Of a stretch of 64,000 bases of DNA, positions 46,363-54,770 are shown piece after piece. The translations under genes and the position numbers were made by a program. The notes under the pieces are model-generated. The model searched no databases, was not told where the DNA came from, and saw only the letters and a program-made list of their open reading frames with translations. Location: contig NZ_CVSQ01000017.1 of assembly GCF_001180165.1 (NCBI RefSeq), forward strand, positions 1 to 64,000, given 5' to 3'. The DNA comes from Candidatus Pelagibacter communis (lineage in GTDB: Bacteria; Pseudomonadota; Alphaproteobacteria; Pelagibacterales; Pelagibacteraceae). Positions within the stretch are counted from its first letter, which is position 1, and the number at the start of each line of letters is the position of its first letter.

Positions 46363-47268
46363 ATGTTAGAGTTAAGAAATCCAAGAATAGCCATACCCGT
46401 TGTACTTTTTGCCGGTCTGTTGTGGTCGTTTGGTCCATTAGTGGTTCGATACATGGATAATCCGCAATTGGCACCTTGGCAGTATATTTTTGGCAGAGGT
46501 TTAACAATTTTCATCCTTTTAAATCTTTATTTATTTTTTGAGGAAGGAAAAAATTTTTACAAAAACTATTATAAAATAGGTTTATCTGGAGTAATCGGTG
46601 GATCTGGATTGGGGATCGCTATGATTACATTTATTTATTCAATTACAAATACTAGTGCTGCTGTTACCTTGCTTTGTTTAGCAGCAATGCCTTTTTTTAC
46701 AGCATTATTGGCATTTTTATTTTTACAAGAAAAAATTTCTCTTAATGTTTGGATATCGATAATAATTGCAACAGTTGGTATCATTATTATGGCATTTGGA
46801 AATACTGGTGAAAAATCATTAATTGGTTTTGTATTTGGTTTAACTTCCTCAATTGGTTTCTCAGTTTTTTCTGTAACTCTTAGATGGAGAAAAGAAACAC
46901 CAAAATTCACAACGGTAGCTTTTGCAGGTTTCTTTTGTTTTGTATTTGCAACAATTATGATTTTATCCAAAGACTTAGTTTTCTTTTCATCTAGCTATAA
47001 CGGAGCTTTATTTTCTTTGCATGGGACACTAGTTTGTTTTGGTTTAATTTTATATTCAATTGGATCTAAAGCGATACCAGCAGCAGAATTGACACTTTTA
47101 TCTTTAACTGAAGTTGTAGGTGGAATTTTTTGGGTTTGGTTGCCATTATTTGGCATTAATGAAGTACCATCCACAAATACAATAATCGGTGGTTTTTTTC
47201 TTTTTGTATCTATATTTTATTACAGTTTAATAATGAGATGGAACAAAAGATATATAGCATTAAATTAA
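46363..47268 (+). CDS. EamA/DMT-family transporter upstream of creatinase
   Basis: This 301-residue membrane protein has ten helices in two EamA repeats (VLFAGLLWSFGPLVVRYMDNPQLAPWQYIFGRGL, then LTLLSLTEVVGGIFWVWLPLFGINEVPS). It starts 49 bases after moeA and ends one base before the creatinase ATG, making it the first gene of a likely four-gene operon. It is a candidate carrier for creatine, guanidinoacetate or a product such as urea or sarcosine; this is inferred only from position. Confidence 0.87.
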   Translation: MLELRNPRIAIPVVLFAGLLWSFGPLVVRYMDNPQLAPWQYIFGRGLTIFILLNLYLFFEEGKNFYKNYYKIGLSGVIGGSGLGIAMITFIYSITNTSAAVTLLCLAAMPFFTALLAFLFLQEKISLNVWISIIIATVGIIIMAFGNTGEKSLIGFVFGLTSSIGFSVFSVTLRWRKETPKFTTVAFAGFFCFVFATIMILSKDLVFFSSSYNGALFSLHGTLVCFGLILYSIGSKAIPAAELTLLSLTEVVGGIFWVWLPLFGINEVPSTNTIIGGFFLFVSIFYYSLIMRWNKRYIALN

Positions 47269-47269
47269 T

Positions 47270-48487
47270 ATGGAACGACCAGATTTTTTCGAACTTAAAA
47301 ATGGTGAAAAAGTAAAATTACCATTTACAGATAAAGAATATAACGATCGAGTAAGTAAACTTAGATCAGTGATGTACCAAAATGGTCTTGATATGGTTAT
47401 CTTAACCTCAATGCATAACGTTGCATATTACACAGGTTTTATTTATTGCTCTTTTGGTAGACCATACGGATGTGTCATTACACAAAATAAAATCTCAACA
47501 ATTTCAGCTAACATTGATGCAAGTCAACCATGGCGTAGATCTCATTGTGATAACGTTATTTATACTGATTGGAAAAGAGATAATTTTTTAAGAGCTATTG
47601 TCTCAATTATTGGAAGGGATGAACCTCCAAAAAATATTGGAATTGAAAATGATCATCTCACTTTAGACATGCGAGAAAAAATAGGGTCTATTTTTACTTT
47701 CTCTATGTTTAGCGATGTTTCAAAAGATCTAATGAAACTTAGAATGATTAAATCAAACGAAGAAATTGAGATCATTAGAAATGGTGCAAGAATTGCAGAC
47801 ATTGGTGGTGAAGAAATAGTTAAAAATATAAGAGAGGATAATACGGAGATCGAAGTAGCAATAGCAGCAAGAGATAGAATGGAAAGAGAGATTGTTAAAA
47901 GTTATCCGGGTGCAGAGTACATGGACACTTGGGTATGGTTTCAATCGGGTATCAATACAGATGGAGCTCACAATCCAAAGACTAATAGAAAATTAGTTAA
48001 AGGAGATATTTTATCTTTAAATACTTTTCCAATGATTTCAGGCTACTACACTGCACTAGAGCGAACTTTGTTTTTAGATCATGCTGATGACGCATCTCTT
48101 AAAGCTTGGGAGGCAAATGTTAAAGTTCATAAACGTGGATTAGAATTGATTAAACCAGGTGTTAAATGTTCAGATATTTGTCATGAGCTTAATGAACTTT
48201 TTGCTGAGCTTGGTTACCTTCAGTATAGAACTTTTGGCTACGGACATTCATTTGGTATGCTTTCACACTTTTATGGAAGAGAAGCTGGTTTAGAATTAAG
48301 AGAAGACATTGATACTGTTCTTGAGGAAAATATGGTCGTGTCGATGGAGCCAATGATCATGATCCCAGAAGGTAATCCTGGCGCAGGTGGATATAGAGAA
48401 CACGATATTTTGGTGATTGGTAAAGATGGAGCAGAGAATATTACAAAATTTCCTTTCGGCCCTGAGCATAATATTATAAAAAACTAA
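47270..48487 (+). CDS. Creatinase (creatine amidinohydrolase)
   Basis: This 405-residue pita-bread-fold enzyme (M24 family) closely resembles Pseudomonas creatinase over its whole length, including CSFGRPYG, ANIDASQPWRR, YTDWKRDN, WFQSGINTDGAHNP and FGYGHSFG. The catalytic residues of Pseudomonas creatinase (His232, Glu262, Glu358) correspond to His234, Glu264 and Glu360 here. The metal ligands of M24 peptidases are not conserved, which argues against a peptidase. The expected reaction is creatine plus water to sarcosine plus urea; guanidinoacetate is an alternative substrate to test. It lies 5 bases before the amidinotransferase gene. Confidence 0.92.
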   Translation: MERPDFFELKNGEKVKLPFTDKEYNDRVSKLRSVMYQNGLDMVILTSMHNVAYYTGFIYCSFGRPYGCVITQNKISTISANIDASQPWRRSHCDNVIYTDWKRDNFLRAIVSIIGRDEPPKNIGIENDHLTLDMREKIGSIFTFSMFSDVSKDLMKLRMIKSNEEIEIIRNGARIADIGGEEIVKNIREDNTEIEVAIAARDRMEREIVKSYPGAEYMDTWVWFQSGINTDGAHNPKTNRKLVKGDILSLNTFPMISGYYTALERTLFLDHADDASLKAWEANVKVHKRGLELIKPGVKCSDICHELNELFAELGYLQYRTFGYGHSFGMLSHFYGREAGLELREDIDTVLEENMVVSMEPMIMIPEGNPGAGGYREHDILVIGKDGAENITKFPFGPEHNIIKN

Positions 48488-48492
48488 TCTTT

Positions 48493-49608
48493 ATGAGCGA
48501 GAGTAAAACTATTGTTAATAGTTGGAATGAGTGGGATCCGTTAAAACACGTAATTGTTGGAAGAGCGGATGGTACTTGTATACCAGCACCAGAGCCTGCA
48601 TTAGATGCAAAAGTTCCAGAAGACAGTGATATGCGAGGTCAGTTTGGACCAAGAACAAAAGATACTGTCGATAAAGCAAATGAATTATTAGATAACTTTT
48701 CAAACATGCTTCAAAAAAGAGGCATTAAAGTTGATCGACCAACACCAATAGATTTTAATCAAAAAACATCCACACCAGATTGGGAAGCAGAAACTATGTT
48801 TGGCTGTATGCCTCCAAGAGATGTTTTGTTAACAGTGGGTAAGGAGATCTTAGAGGCTACAATGAGTTATCGTTGTCGTTGGTTTGAATATTTATGTTAC
48901 CGACCATTACTTAAAGATTATTACAACCAAGATCCTAATATGAGGCATGAGTCTGCTCCAAAGCCAAGACTAACGGATGCAGATTATAGAAAAGATTATT
49001 TATCAGATAAAATAGGTGTTCAAAAAAGATTAGAGTGGACTGAAAAAAAATATTTTGTAACCACTGAGGAAGAGCCATTATTTGATGCAGCAGATGTATT
49101 GAGATTTGGAAAAGATTTAGTTGTCCAACATGGATTTACAACTAATTTGAAAGGAATTGATTGGCTAAAGAGACATTATAAAGATCACAGAGTCCACGCT
49201 GTAAATTTCCCAGGAGATCCATATCCTATTCACATTGATGCAACCTTTACCCCAATTAAAGAAGGTTTAATTATCAACAATCCTCAAAGAAGACTTCCTA
49301 AGGAACAAAGAAAATTATTTGAAGACAATGGTTGGGAAATCGTAGACAGTGCACAACCAGCACATAACGAACCACCTCCATTATGCTATTCATCAACTTG
49401 GCTATCAATGAATGTTTTAGTTTTGGATCCTAAAACTGTTTGTGTAGAGAAAAGTGAAATATATCAAGCAGAGCAATTAGATAAATTAGGAATGGAAGTT
49501 ATACCAGTAGAACTTAGAGATGCCTACGCTTTTGGCGGAGGTTTACATTGTTGTACTGCAGATGTTTACCGAGAAGGCGAACTTAAAGATTACTTTCCAA
49601 AACAATAA
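48493..49608 (+). CDS. Glycine (arginine) amidinotransferase, AGAT-like
   Basis: This 371-residue enzyme belongs to the amidinotransferase family and resembles vertebrate AGAT throughout: SWNEWDPLKHVIVGRADGTC, MPPRDVLLTVGKEI, FDAADVLRFGKDL, YPIHIDATF, WLSMNVLVLD and GGGLHCCTADVYR. Catalytic Asp198, His247 and Cys353 match human Asp254, His303 and Cys407. The usual reaction transfers an amidino group from arginine to glycine, giving guanidinoacetate and ornithine, and is reversible. Other acceptors (for example GABA or hydroxylamine-type amines) are used by some relatives. It sits between creatinase and threonine aldolase. Confidence 0.9.
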   Translation: MSESKTIVNSWNEWDPLKHVIVGRADGTCIPAPEPALDAKVPEDSDMRGQFGPRTKDTVDKANELLDNFSNMLQKRGIKVDRPTPIDFNQKTSTPDWEAETMFGCMPPRDVLLTVGKEILEATMSYRCRWFEYLCYRPLLKDYYNQDPNMRHESAPKPRLTDADYRKDYLSDKIGVQKRLEWTEKKYFVTTEEEPLFDAADVLRFGKDLVVQHGFTTNLKGIDWLKRHYKDHRVHAVNFPGDPYPIHIDATFTPIKEGLIINNPQRRLPKEQRKLFEDNGWEIVDSAQPAHNEPPPLCYSSTWLSMNVLVLDPKTVCVEKSEIYQAEQLDKLGMEVIPVELRDAYAFGGGLHCCTADVYREGELKDYFPKQ

Positions 49609-49610
49609 TT

Positions 49611-50660
49611 ATGGCAAAAATTAAAATAAAAAGAGAGCGAGTAAAATTCGCTTCTGATAATGTTGCTGGTGCCTGTCCCGAGGTATTAGATGCAATTTTA
49701 AAAGCCAATGAAGGAGATAGCACTCCTTATGGGAATGACCCAATATCTACAGAATTACAAGATAAGTTTTCAGAAATTTTTGAAAAAGAAGTAATTGTTT
49801 TTCCTACTGCCTCAGGTACTGCAGCTAATGCTTTAGCATTATCGACAATGACACCTTCTTATGGAAATATTTATTGTCATAAGATGTCTCATATAAACAC
49901 CGATGAATGTGGTGCACCTGAATTTTATACAGGAGGAGGAAAGTTGGTTCCTTTAAATGGAATAATGGGAAAAATAACAGCAGAGGAGTTGGATCAATCG
50001 ATAGGTGGAAAAGGAATTGTTCATCATACACAACCTTCATCAGTCAGTATCACTCAAGTCTGTGAAACAGGTGAAGTTTATCAATTACATGAAATTAAAA
50101 AAATTGCAGAAGTTACCCATAAGCATAATCTAAATTTACATATGGATGGTGCTAGATTTGCTAATGCATTGGTTTCTTTAGATGTAACTCCTGCTGAAAT
50201 GACATGGAAATCTGGGGTTGATGTATTGTCATTTGGAGCAACTAAAAATGGATGTTTAGCAGCTGAAGCAATTATATTTTTTAAGAAAGAATTAGTAGGG
50301 GACATTGCTTTTTTAATGAAACGAGCAGGGCACTTATTATCTAAAATGCGTTTTGTCTCTGCACAACTCGATGCATATATATCAAATGATGTTTGGTTGA
50401 GAAATGCAAAGCACGCTAATGCAATGGGAAAAAAATTAAGTGATGGATTAAGTAAACATAATGATATTGAAATTGCTTATCCAACAGAAGCAAATGAAGT
50501 GTTTGCAAAATTTCCAAGAGAAAAAATAGAACATCTAAATTCTCAAGGTTACAAAATGAACGAAGAAGAATTGGATGGAAAAGCGGTAAGATTAGTTGCT
50601 GCTTGGAATACTAAAGATAGCGATGTTGATGAATTGTTAAATACAATTAAAGCTAACTAG
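49611..50660 (+). CDS. ltaE: Low-specificity L-threonine aldolase family PLP enzyme
   Basis: This PLP enzyme would cleave threonine to glycine and acetaldehyde (or act on related beta-hydroxy amino acids). SDNVAGACPEVLDAI begins the fold; HMDGARFANAL contains the PLP-contacting Asp179; Lys212 in SFGATKNGC is the Schiff-base lysine; RFVSAQLDAYI follows. At 349 residues it is typical of the aldolase/beta-eliminating lyase family. Its start is 2 bases after the amidinotransferase stop, so glycine production is transcriptionally linked with glycine-using AGAT. Its stop overlaps a convergent small gene by 8 bases. Confidence 0.88.
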   Translation: MAKIKIKRERVKFASDNVAGACPEVLDAILKANEGDSTPYGNDPISTELQDKFSEIFEKEVIVFPTASGTAANALALSTMTPSYGNIYCHKMSHINTDECGAPEFYTGGGKLVPLNGIMGKITAEELDQSIGGKGIVHHTQPSSVSITQVCETGEVYQLHEIKKIAEVTHKHNLNLHMDGARFANALVSLDVTPAEMTWKSGVDVLSFGATKNGCLAAEAIIFFKKELVGDIAFLMKRAGHLLSKMRFVSAQLDAYISNDVWLRNAKHANAMGKKLSDGLSKHNDIEIAYPTEANEVFAKFPREKIEHLNSQGYKMNEEELDGKAVRLVAAWNTKDSDVDELLNTIKAN

Positions 50661-50880
50661 GATTTTCTTTTAAAAACTCAATATATTTTATTACCTCGTC
50701 GAACTGTTCATCAGGAATATCTTTATAGCTTGCATTGAATTTGCTTTTTACACAAATAGCAACATGAGCATAAGGGTTTCTTCCTTTAGGGTGATTTGGG
50801 TGGTCAGGTAATTGTCCCACCAAATAATCGCCAGCATCCTGAATAATTTTCCAGAGTTTGCTTGCGTTTTCTTTGTTCAT
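50653..50880 (-). CDS. Small hypothetical protein with ORF6C-like C terminus
   Basis: This 75-residue protein is not a family I can name. Its C-terminal half, FNASYKDIPDEQFDEVIKYIEFL, resembles the short motif at the end of phage antirepressor-like ORF6C proteins, where F-x-SYKDIP-F-E-A-I patterns occur. The first half (LPDHPNHPKGRNPYAHVA) is unlike those. It converges with threonine aldolase with an 8-base overlap and is 11 bases downstream of another hypothetical gene on its own strand. Confidence 0.65.
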   Translation of the reverse strand: MNKENASKLWKIIQDAGDYLVGQLPDHPNHPKGRNPYAHVAICVKSKFNASYKDIPDEQFDEVIKYIEFLKENPS

Positions 50881-50891
50881 ACAGTTTAGTT

Positions 50892-51359
50892 TTATCTAAA
50901 AAATAAACTTTTTCTAATATCTATAATTTCTCTGATCTGTTTGTCTTTACTGGCATTCCAAGAAACAAATAAAGTACATAATTGATATAAGGCAAATATC
51001 TCATTTTTTTGATTTTGAGACAAATCACTATCTGCCTCTACATAGTTTTCAAAATAAGAAATATTATTTCTTGCACAGTTTAGATAATATTTACATGCAT
51101 CAGTTACTGTAGCAGTTGACCACCAGTTTGAATCTTTGAAAAGATTAGATATTTCTTGATAGAAAGAACTTGTTTCAGAAATATTTAAATCCTTTTGAAC
51201 ATTTTCTGAAAATTGATCTAATTCAAATTGGATTAAAGCTAATATCTTTTTTTCGCTACTTCTCTTTACAAGTAGTTCAATGACATTTTTATATGACATT
51301 GATTGGATTTTATTCCAATTATCAAAAAAATCGTTTGGTGCTTTATTTAAATCTCCCAT
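50892..51359 (-). CDS. Hypothetical alpha-helical protein
   Basis: This 155-residue protein appears almost entirely helical and acidic, with aromatic-rich segments (FFDNWNKIQSM, NWWSTATVTDACKYYLNCARNNISYFENYVEAD). There is no signal peptide, membrane segment or motif I recognise. It starts 2 bases after the stop of the downstream-located Gfo/Idh/MocA gene on the same strand, so it is likely the last but one gene of the PhyH-dehydrogenase operon. Confidence 0.65.
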   Translation of the reverse strand: MGDLNKAPNDFFDNWNKIQSMSYKNVIELLVKRSSEKKILALIQFELDQFSENVQKDLNISETSSFYQEISNLFKDSNWWSTATVTDACKYYLNCARNNISYFENYVEADSDLSQNQKNEIFALYQLCTLFVSWNASKDKQIREIIDIRKSLFFR

Positions 51360-51361
51360 GT

Positions 51362-52441
51362 TTAATTATTTAAAGGTAACCAAGAACTATATAAAGGATT
51401 ATCTTTATTGATTGGAAGTTTAATGTTCTTATTTTGTCTAGAAGAATCATACACAGCAGTTACAAATTCTAGAGATTTTCTAGCATCTGATAAAGTTACT
51501 TCATCACTATGAGATCCATCTAATTTATTTGCAATTTCATCAAACATACCTGCATACCAGGATTTTGGTTCTTTTACTTTTGATAGAACTTCATCTATTT
51601 GAGCTTGAGTTATAGGAGCTCTTGGTAAAAAGTCCCATTTATCATCAGCTGGACTATATGGTTTATCTGGTGATGCACCAGACTCAGCTGTTAACCCTTT
51701 AAAACAAAATCGAAGTCTACTCGTATCATTTGCTGCACCCAATGTAATTGAACTTGTAACTAATGTGCCGTTTTCCATTTCAATAGATAGGGCAGCACAA
51801 TCCTCAACCTCAATATTATTTACTCTAGTTGTTAATTTTGCAAAAACATTTGAAACTGGTCCCAAGATCATACTCACTAAATCATGAATATGGATTGAAT
51901 GACTTAATATTGCACCACCTTGTTCACCTTCCCAAGTTCCTCTCCAAGGTTTTGAATAATAATCTTTACCTCTGTTCCAATGAGTTTCTAAAGAAGCAAC
52001 CAAAGGATTTCCTGCTAAACCAGATTTGATTAATGCTTTTAATTTTGAAAACCCTAGACCATATCGATATTGAAATACTGGGAAAATAATCTTACCTGTT
52101 TCTTTACTGATCTTTTCTAACTCATCTACTTCTTTAAGACTTGAAACTAATGGTTTTTCACAAATCACATGCTTTCCAGCTTCCATAGCTTTTTTACAAG
52201 CAGAAAAATGTAAATGTGGTGGGAGACAAATATCAATAATATCAATTTCTTTAACTTTTAATACATCATCAAAATTTAGAGAAACTTTTGTCTCAGTAAT
52301 TGATTGTAATATTTTATCAATAGCCTCCCTAGTTAAACCACATAATGTGTGAACATTAAATCTCTCTGATACTTTTTGAAAATCTTCAAAATGTTTTGCT
52401 CCTATGTTGGTTCCAATTATTGCTACTTGATATTTTTTCAT
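51362..52441 (-). CDS. Gfo/Idh/MocA family oxidoreductase 1
   Basis: This 359-residue NAD(P)-dependent dehydrogenase has a Rossmann start (VAIIGTNIGAKHFEDFQKV) and the family's catalytic EKP in HVICEKPLVSSLKEVDEL. The C-terminal alpha-beta domain includes ETHWNRGKDYYSKPWRGTWEGEQGGAILSHSIHIHDLVSMILG, with the conserved G-G-x-L-x-x-x-x-x-H-x-x-D pattern. Substrates of the family are sugars, polyols and related compounds. It overlaps the second dehydrogenase by 4 bases (ATGA). Confidence 0.9.
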   Translation of the reverse strand: MKKYQVAIIGTNIGAKHFEDFQKVSERFNVHTLCGLTREAIDKILQSITETKVSLNFDDVLKVKEIDIIDICLPPHLHFSACKKAMEAGKHVICEKPLVSSLKEVDELEKISKETGKIIFPVFQYRYGLGFSKLKALIKSGLAGNPLVASLETHWNRGKDYYSKPWRGTWEGEQGGAILSHSIHIHDLVSMILGPVSNVFAKLTTRVNNIEVEDCAALSIEMENGTLVTSSITLGAANDTSRLRFCFKGLTAESGASPDKPYSPADDKWDFLPRAPITQAQIDEVLSKVKEPKSWYAGMFDEIANKLDGSHSDEVTLSDARKSLEFVTAVYDSSRQNKNIKLPINKDNPLYSSWLPLNN

Positions 52442-53448
52442 TTTTTTTCAGCTTGCTCTTGAGCTTTAATAGCAAGTTCCATCGAAAGATAAGTAAGATC
52501 TTGTGGACATACAGTTTCTGTTCTGTTTAAAACATCATTAATTAAATTTCTAAAGTAGGGTAGCTTAACATTAGAACAATCAATATGTTTCACTTCATCA
52601 TTATTTGCTAAAAATAAATGATTACCTTTTTCTGATTTTGCTAAGTCTGTATATTTTCTTATTTCAATAAAACCTTTGTCTCCAAGGATTAACAATCTTC
52701 CATCTCCCCAGGTTGGAAGGGCATCTGGAGTAAACCAATCTAGACGAATATAGCCATGCCCACCATTACCAGTAAGGTTCACTTCACCAAAATCTTGAAA
52801 ACCAGGCATATCTTTCTTTGTCGTATTTTCTACTAATGCATGGTTTATTTTTGCCTGATTTGAGTTTGTGAAAACTAAAAATTGATGAATTTGATGAGAA
52901 CCAATATCGGTAATAATTCCTCCATAACTTTGACGATTATAAAACCAATCAGGTCTTTCATAGTTACCTTGTCTATGGGGACCTGTACCAATCGTTTGTT
53001 TTACTTTTCCTATTTTTCCCTCATTGACTAATTCTTCAGCTTTAGCAACTGCAGCAACGTGAAATCTTTCAGAAAAATTTACAGACCAGATCTTTCCAGT
53101 TTCTTTAACAGTATTTTTCAAATTATTTAATTGATCCAAGGTAGTACAGCCTGGTTTATCTACCATAACATCTTTCCCAGCTTTTAATGCATCTATTGAA
53201 TGACCAGCTCTATCTGCAGGGATCGAAGATATTAAAATCATATCAATAGATGAGTCTTTTAATATTTCCTCTTTATTTTCTTTTCTTTTAATATTTGGAT
53301 ATTTTTTATTAAATTCTTGAAGAGTTAAAGGATCTCCATCTGTCCAAAAATAATTACAGCTACAACCTTCTTTGATCATTTCATCTAGCATATCGAAAAT
53401 ATGACCATGATCTATTCCAATTACTCCAAGGTTAAGTGCTTTTTTCAT
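52438..53448 (-). CDS. Gfo/Idh/MocA family oxidoreductase 2
   Basis: This 336-residue dehydrogenase is related to the preceding one but clearly diverged. LGVIGIDHGHIFDMLDEM replaces the standard glycine-rich loop, MVDKPGC stands where EKP is usual, and PDWFYNRQSYGGIITDIGSHQIHQFLVF is the substrate-domain signature. The two dehydrogenases, encoded back to back, might catalyse sequential oxidations of one sugar-like substrate. It follows the PhyH gene with 3 bases between. Confidence 0.9.
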   Translation of the reverse strand: MKKALNLGVIGIDHGHIFDMLDEMIKEGCSCNYFWTDGDPLTLQEFNKKYPNIKRKENKEEILKDSSIDMILISSIPADRAGHSIDALKAGKDVMVDKPGCTTLDQLNNLKNTVKETGKIWSVNFSERFHVAAVAKAEELVNEGKIGKVKQTIGTGPHRQGNYERPDWFYNRQSYGGIITDIGSHQIHQFLVFTNSNQAKINHALVENTTKKDMPGFQDFGEVNLTGNGGHGYIRLDWFTPDALPTWGDGRLLILGDKGFIEIRKYTDLAKSEKGNHLFLANNDEVKHIDCSNVKLPYFRNLINDVLNRTETVCPQDLTYLSMELAIKAQEQAEKK

Positions 53449-53451
53449 AAA

Positions 53452-54276
53452 CTAATAAGATCCTTTTTGTTTTGCACCTTTATAAAAAATTTCTTGCAAG
53501 TAATCATTTTCTTTTTTTCGAAGTAAAATACTTTCCTCACTCATTAAAGCATTAGTTCTATTTATTACTTCATGATGATGATATTTATCCTCTCCTCTTG
53601 CAATTTGGACGCTATTTTTACCCAAGGTTTGTTTTACGTTTGTCCCTATATAACTTTGGATAACAAATCCTATTCTTCTATCATTACTCTTATTTATTCC
53701 TGAGCCGTGCACTACTCTTGGGTGATGCAAAGACATTTGACCAGCTTTTAGTTCTATAGATTTAACTTCTTCTTCAGGTACATTTTCTACTGTTTGTCCC
53801 CTGGTAAGTAAATTTCCTTCATTAAATTTCTCATTGTGATCTTTAATATTCAAATGTGATTTAGGCCACATTTTCATACATCCATTATTTTCATTCGAAT
53901 CTGTTAATGCCACCCATGCTGTAACCCAATTGTGTGGTTCTAATCCTATGTACTTTGCATCTTGGTGATAGCTTACAAAACCTTGCTCGTTAGGGTTTTT
54001 AATAAATAAAGTAGTACTGCAAACTAAGATGTTTTTTCCAATAATACTTTCTACTGCATCTAAAATTTTTGAATTATGAACAATCGAATCAAGTTTTGGT
54101 GAAATTAAATGAACATTATATCTTCCCGATTTATCTATTTCATTTGGTAATTTTTTTTCAATTAATTCGATTTCTTCTCTTGCCTCTAAGGCTTCACGAC
54201 TAGACAAAACTTCAATTGGGGATATGTAACCTTGATCTTCATACTGTTTAAGTTGATTTGATGATAGATAAGTCAT
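53452..54276 (-). CDS. Phytanoyl-CoA dioxygenase (PhyH) family protein
   Basis: This is an Fe(II)/2-oxoglutarate-dependent oxygenase of 274 residues. The iron ligands are probably His104 and Asp106 in SYHQDAKYIG and His190 in HHPRVVHGSG, with Arg201 for 2-oxoglutarate binding in NDRRIGF. Family members hydroxylate very different small molecules. It is the first gene of the minus-strand operon that continues into two dehydrogenases, suggesting hydroxylation followed by oxidation. It is divergent from the MOSC gene over 47 bases. Confidence 0.88.
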   Translation of the reverse strand: MTYLSSNQLKQYEDQGYISPIEVLSSREALEAREEIELIEKKLPNEIDKSGRYNVHLISPKLDSIVHNSKILDAVESIIGKNILVCSTTLFIKNPNEQGFVSYHQDAKYIGLEPHNWVTAWVALTDSNENNGCMKMWPKSHLNIKDHNEKFNEGNLLTRGQTVENVPEEEVKSIELKAGQMSLHHPRVVHGSGINKSNDRRIGFVIQSYIGTNVKQTLGKNSVQIARGEDKYHHHEVINRTNALMSEESILLRKKENDYLQEIFYKGAKQKGSY

Positions 54277-54323
54277 ATTATTTTAAAAAGATTATATGAG
54301 CTCAACTATTTCTTCAATAATTT

Positions 54324-54770
54324 ATGGCCGAAGTATTTAAATTAGGAATTACTGCTAACAACAATCAACCAATCAAGGAAGTAAATTCAATTGAGGTTTT
54401 AGCAAATAAAGGAATAGTAGGTGATCGACATTTTCATGATTTTAATGATCCTTACAATCAATTATCTTTAATAGAGGCGGAGAATATTGATGAATATAAT
54501 ATTAAATTTGGGCTCGATATACCTTACATCAATTTTAGACGGAACGTTGTTACAAAAGGGATTCAGTTAAACGATTTAATTGGGAAAAAATTGAAAGTAG
54601 GAAACGTTGAATTAGAGGGAATTGAATTATGTAGACCGTGTCGACATTTGACTGAAATGCTTGATCAAAAAAATATTCTTAAAGAATTTATGAGAAAAGG
54701 AGGCCTTAGATGCCAAATTCTTTCATCTTCCAAAATTAATGTCGGTGATAAAATAGAAATAATTAATTAA
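54324..54770 (+). CDS. MOSC-domain protein
   Basis: This 148-residue single-domain MOSC protein has the motifs GIVGDRHFHD, NFRRNVV and the cysteine-containing LCRPCRHLTEML, where the conserved Cys is thought to carry a persulfide or contact a molybdenum cofactor. MOSC proteins relate to molybdenum cofactor sulfurase C-terminal domains. The formate dehydrogenase genes are 8 kb away, so any link is speculative. It overlaps the convergent MFS gene by 8 bases. Confidence 0.87.
   Translation: MAEVFKLGITANNNQPIKEVNSIEVLANKGIVGDRHFHDFNDPYNQLSLIEAENIDEYNIKFGLDIPYINFRRNVVTKGIQLNDLIGKKLKVGNVELEGIELCRPCRHLTEMLDQKNILKEFMRKGGLRCQILSSSKINVGDKIEIIN

Noticed and set aside
47270-48487. Assignment as Xaa-Pro aminopeptidase or DMSP lyase DddP
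   Set aside because: All belong to the M24 fold, but the sequence follows creatinase along its full length, including its catalytic His/Glu/Glu and FGRPY region, and lacks the M24 peptidase metal ligands.
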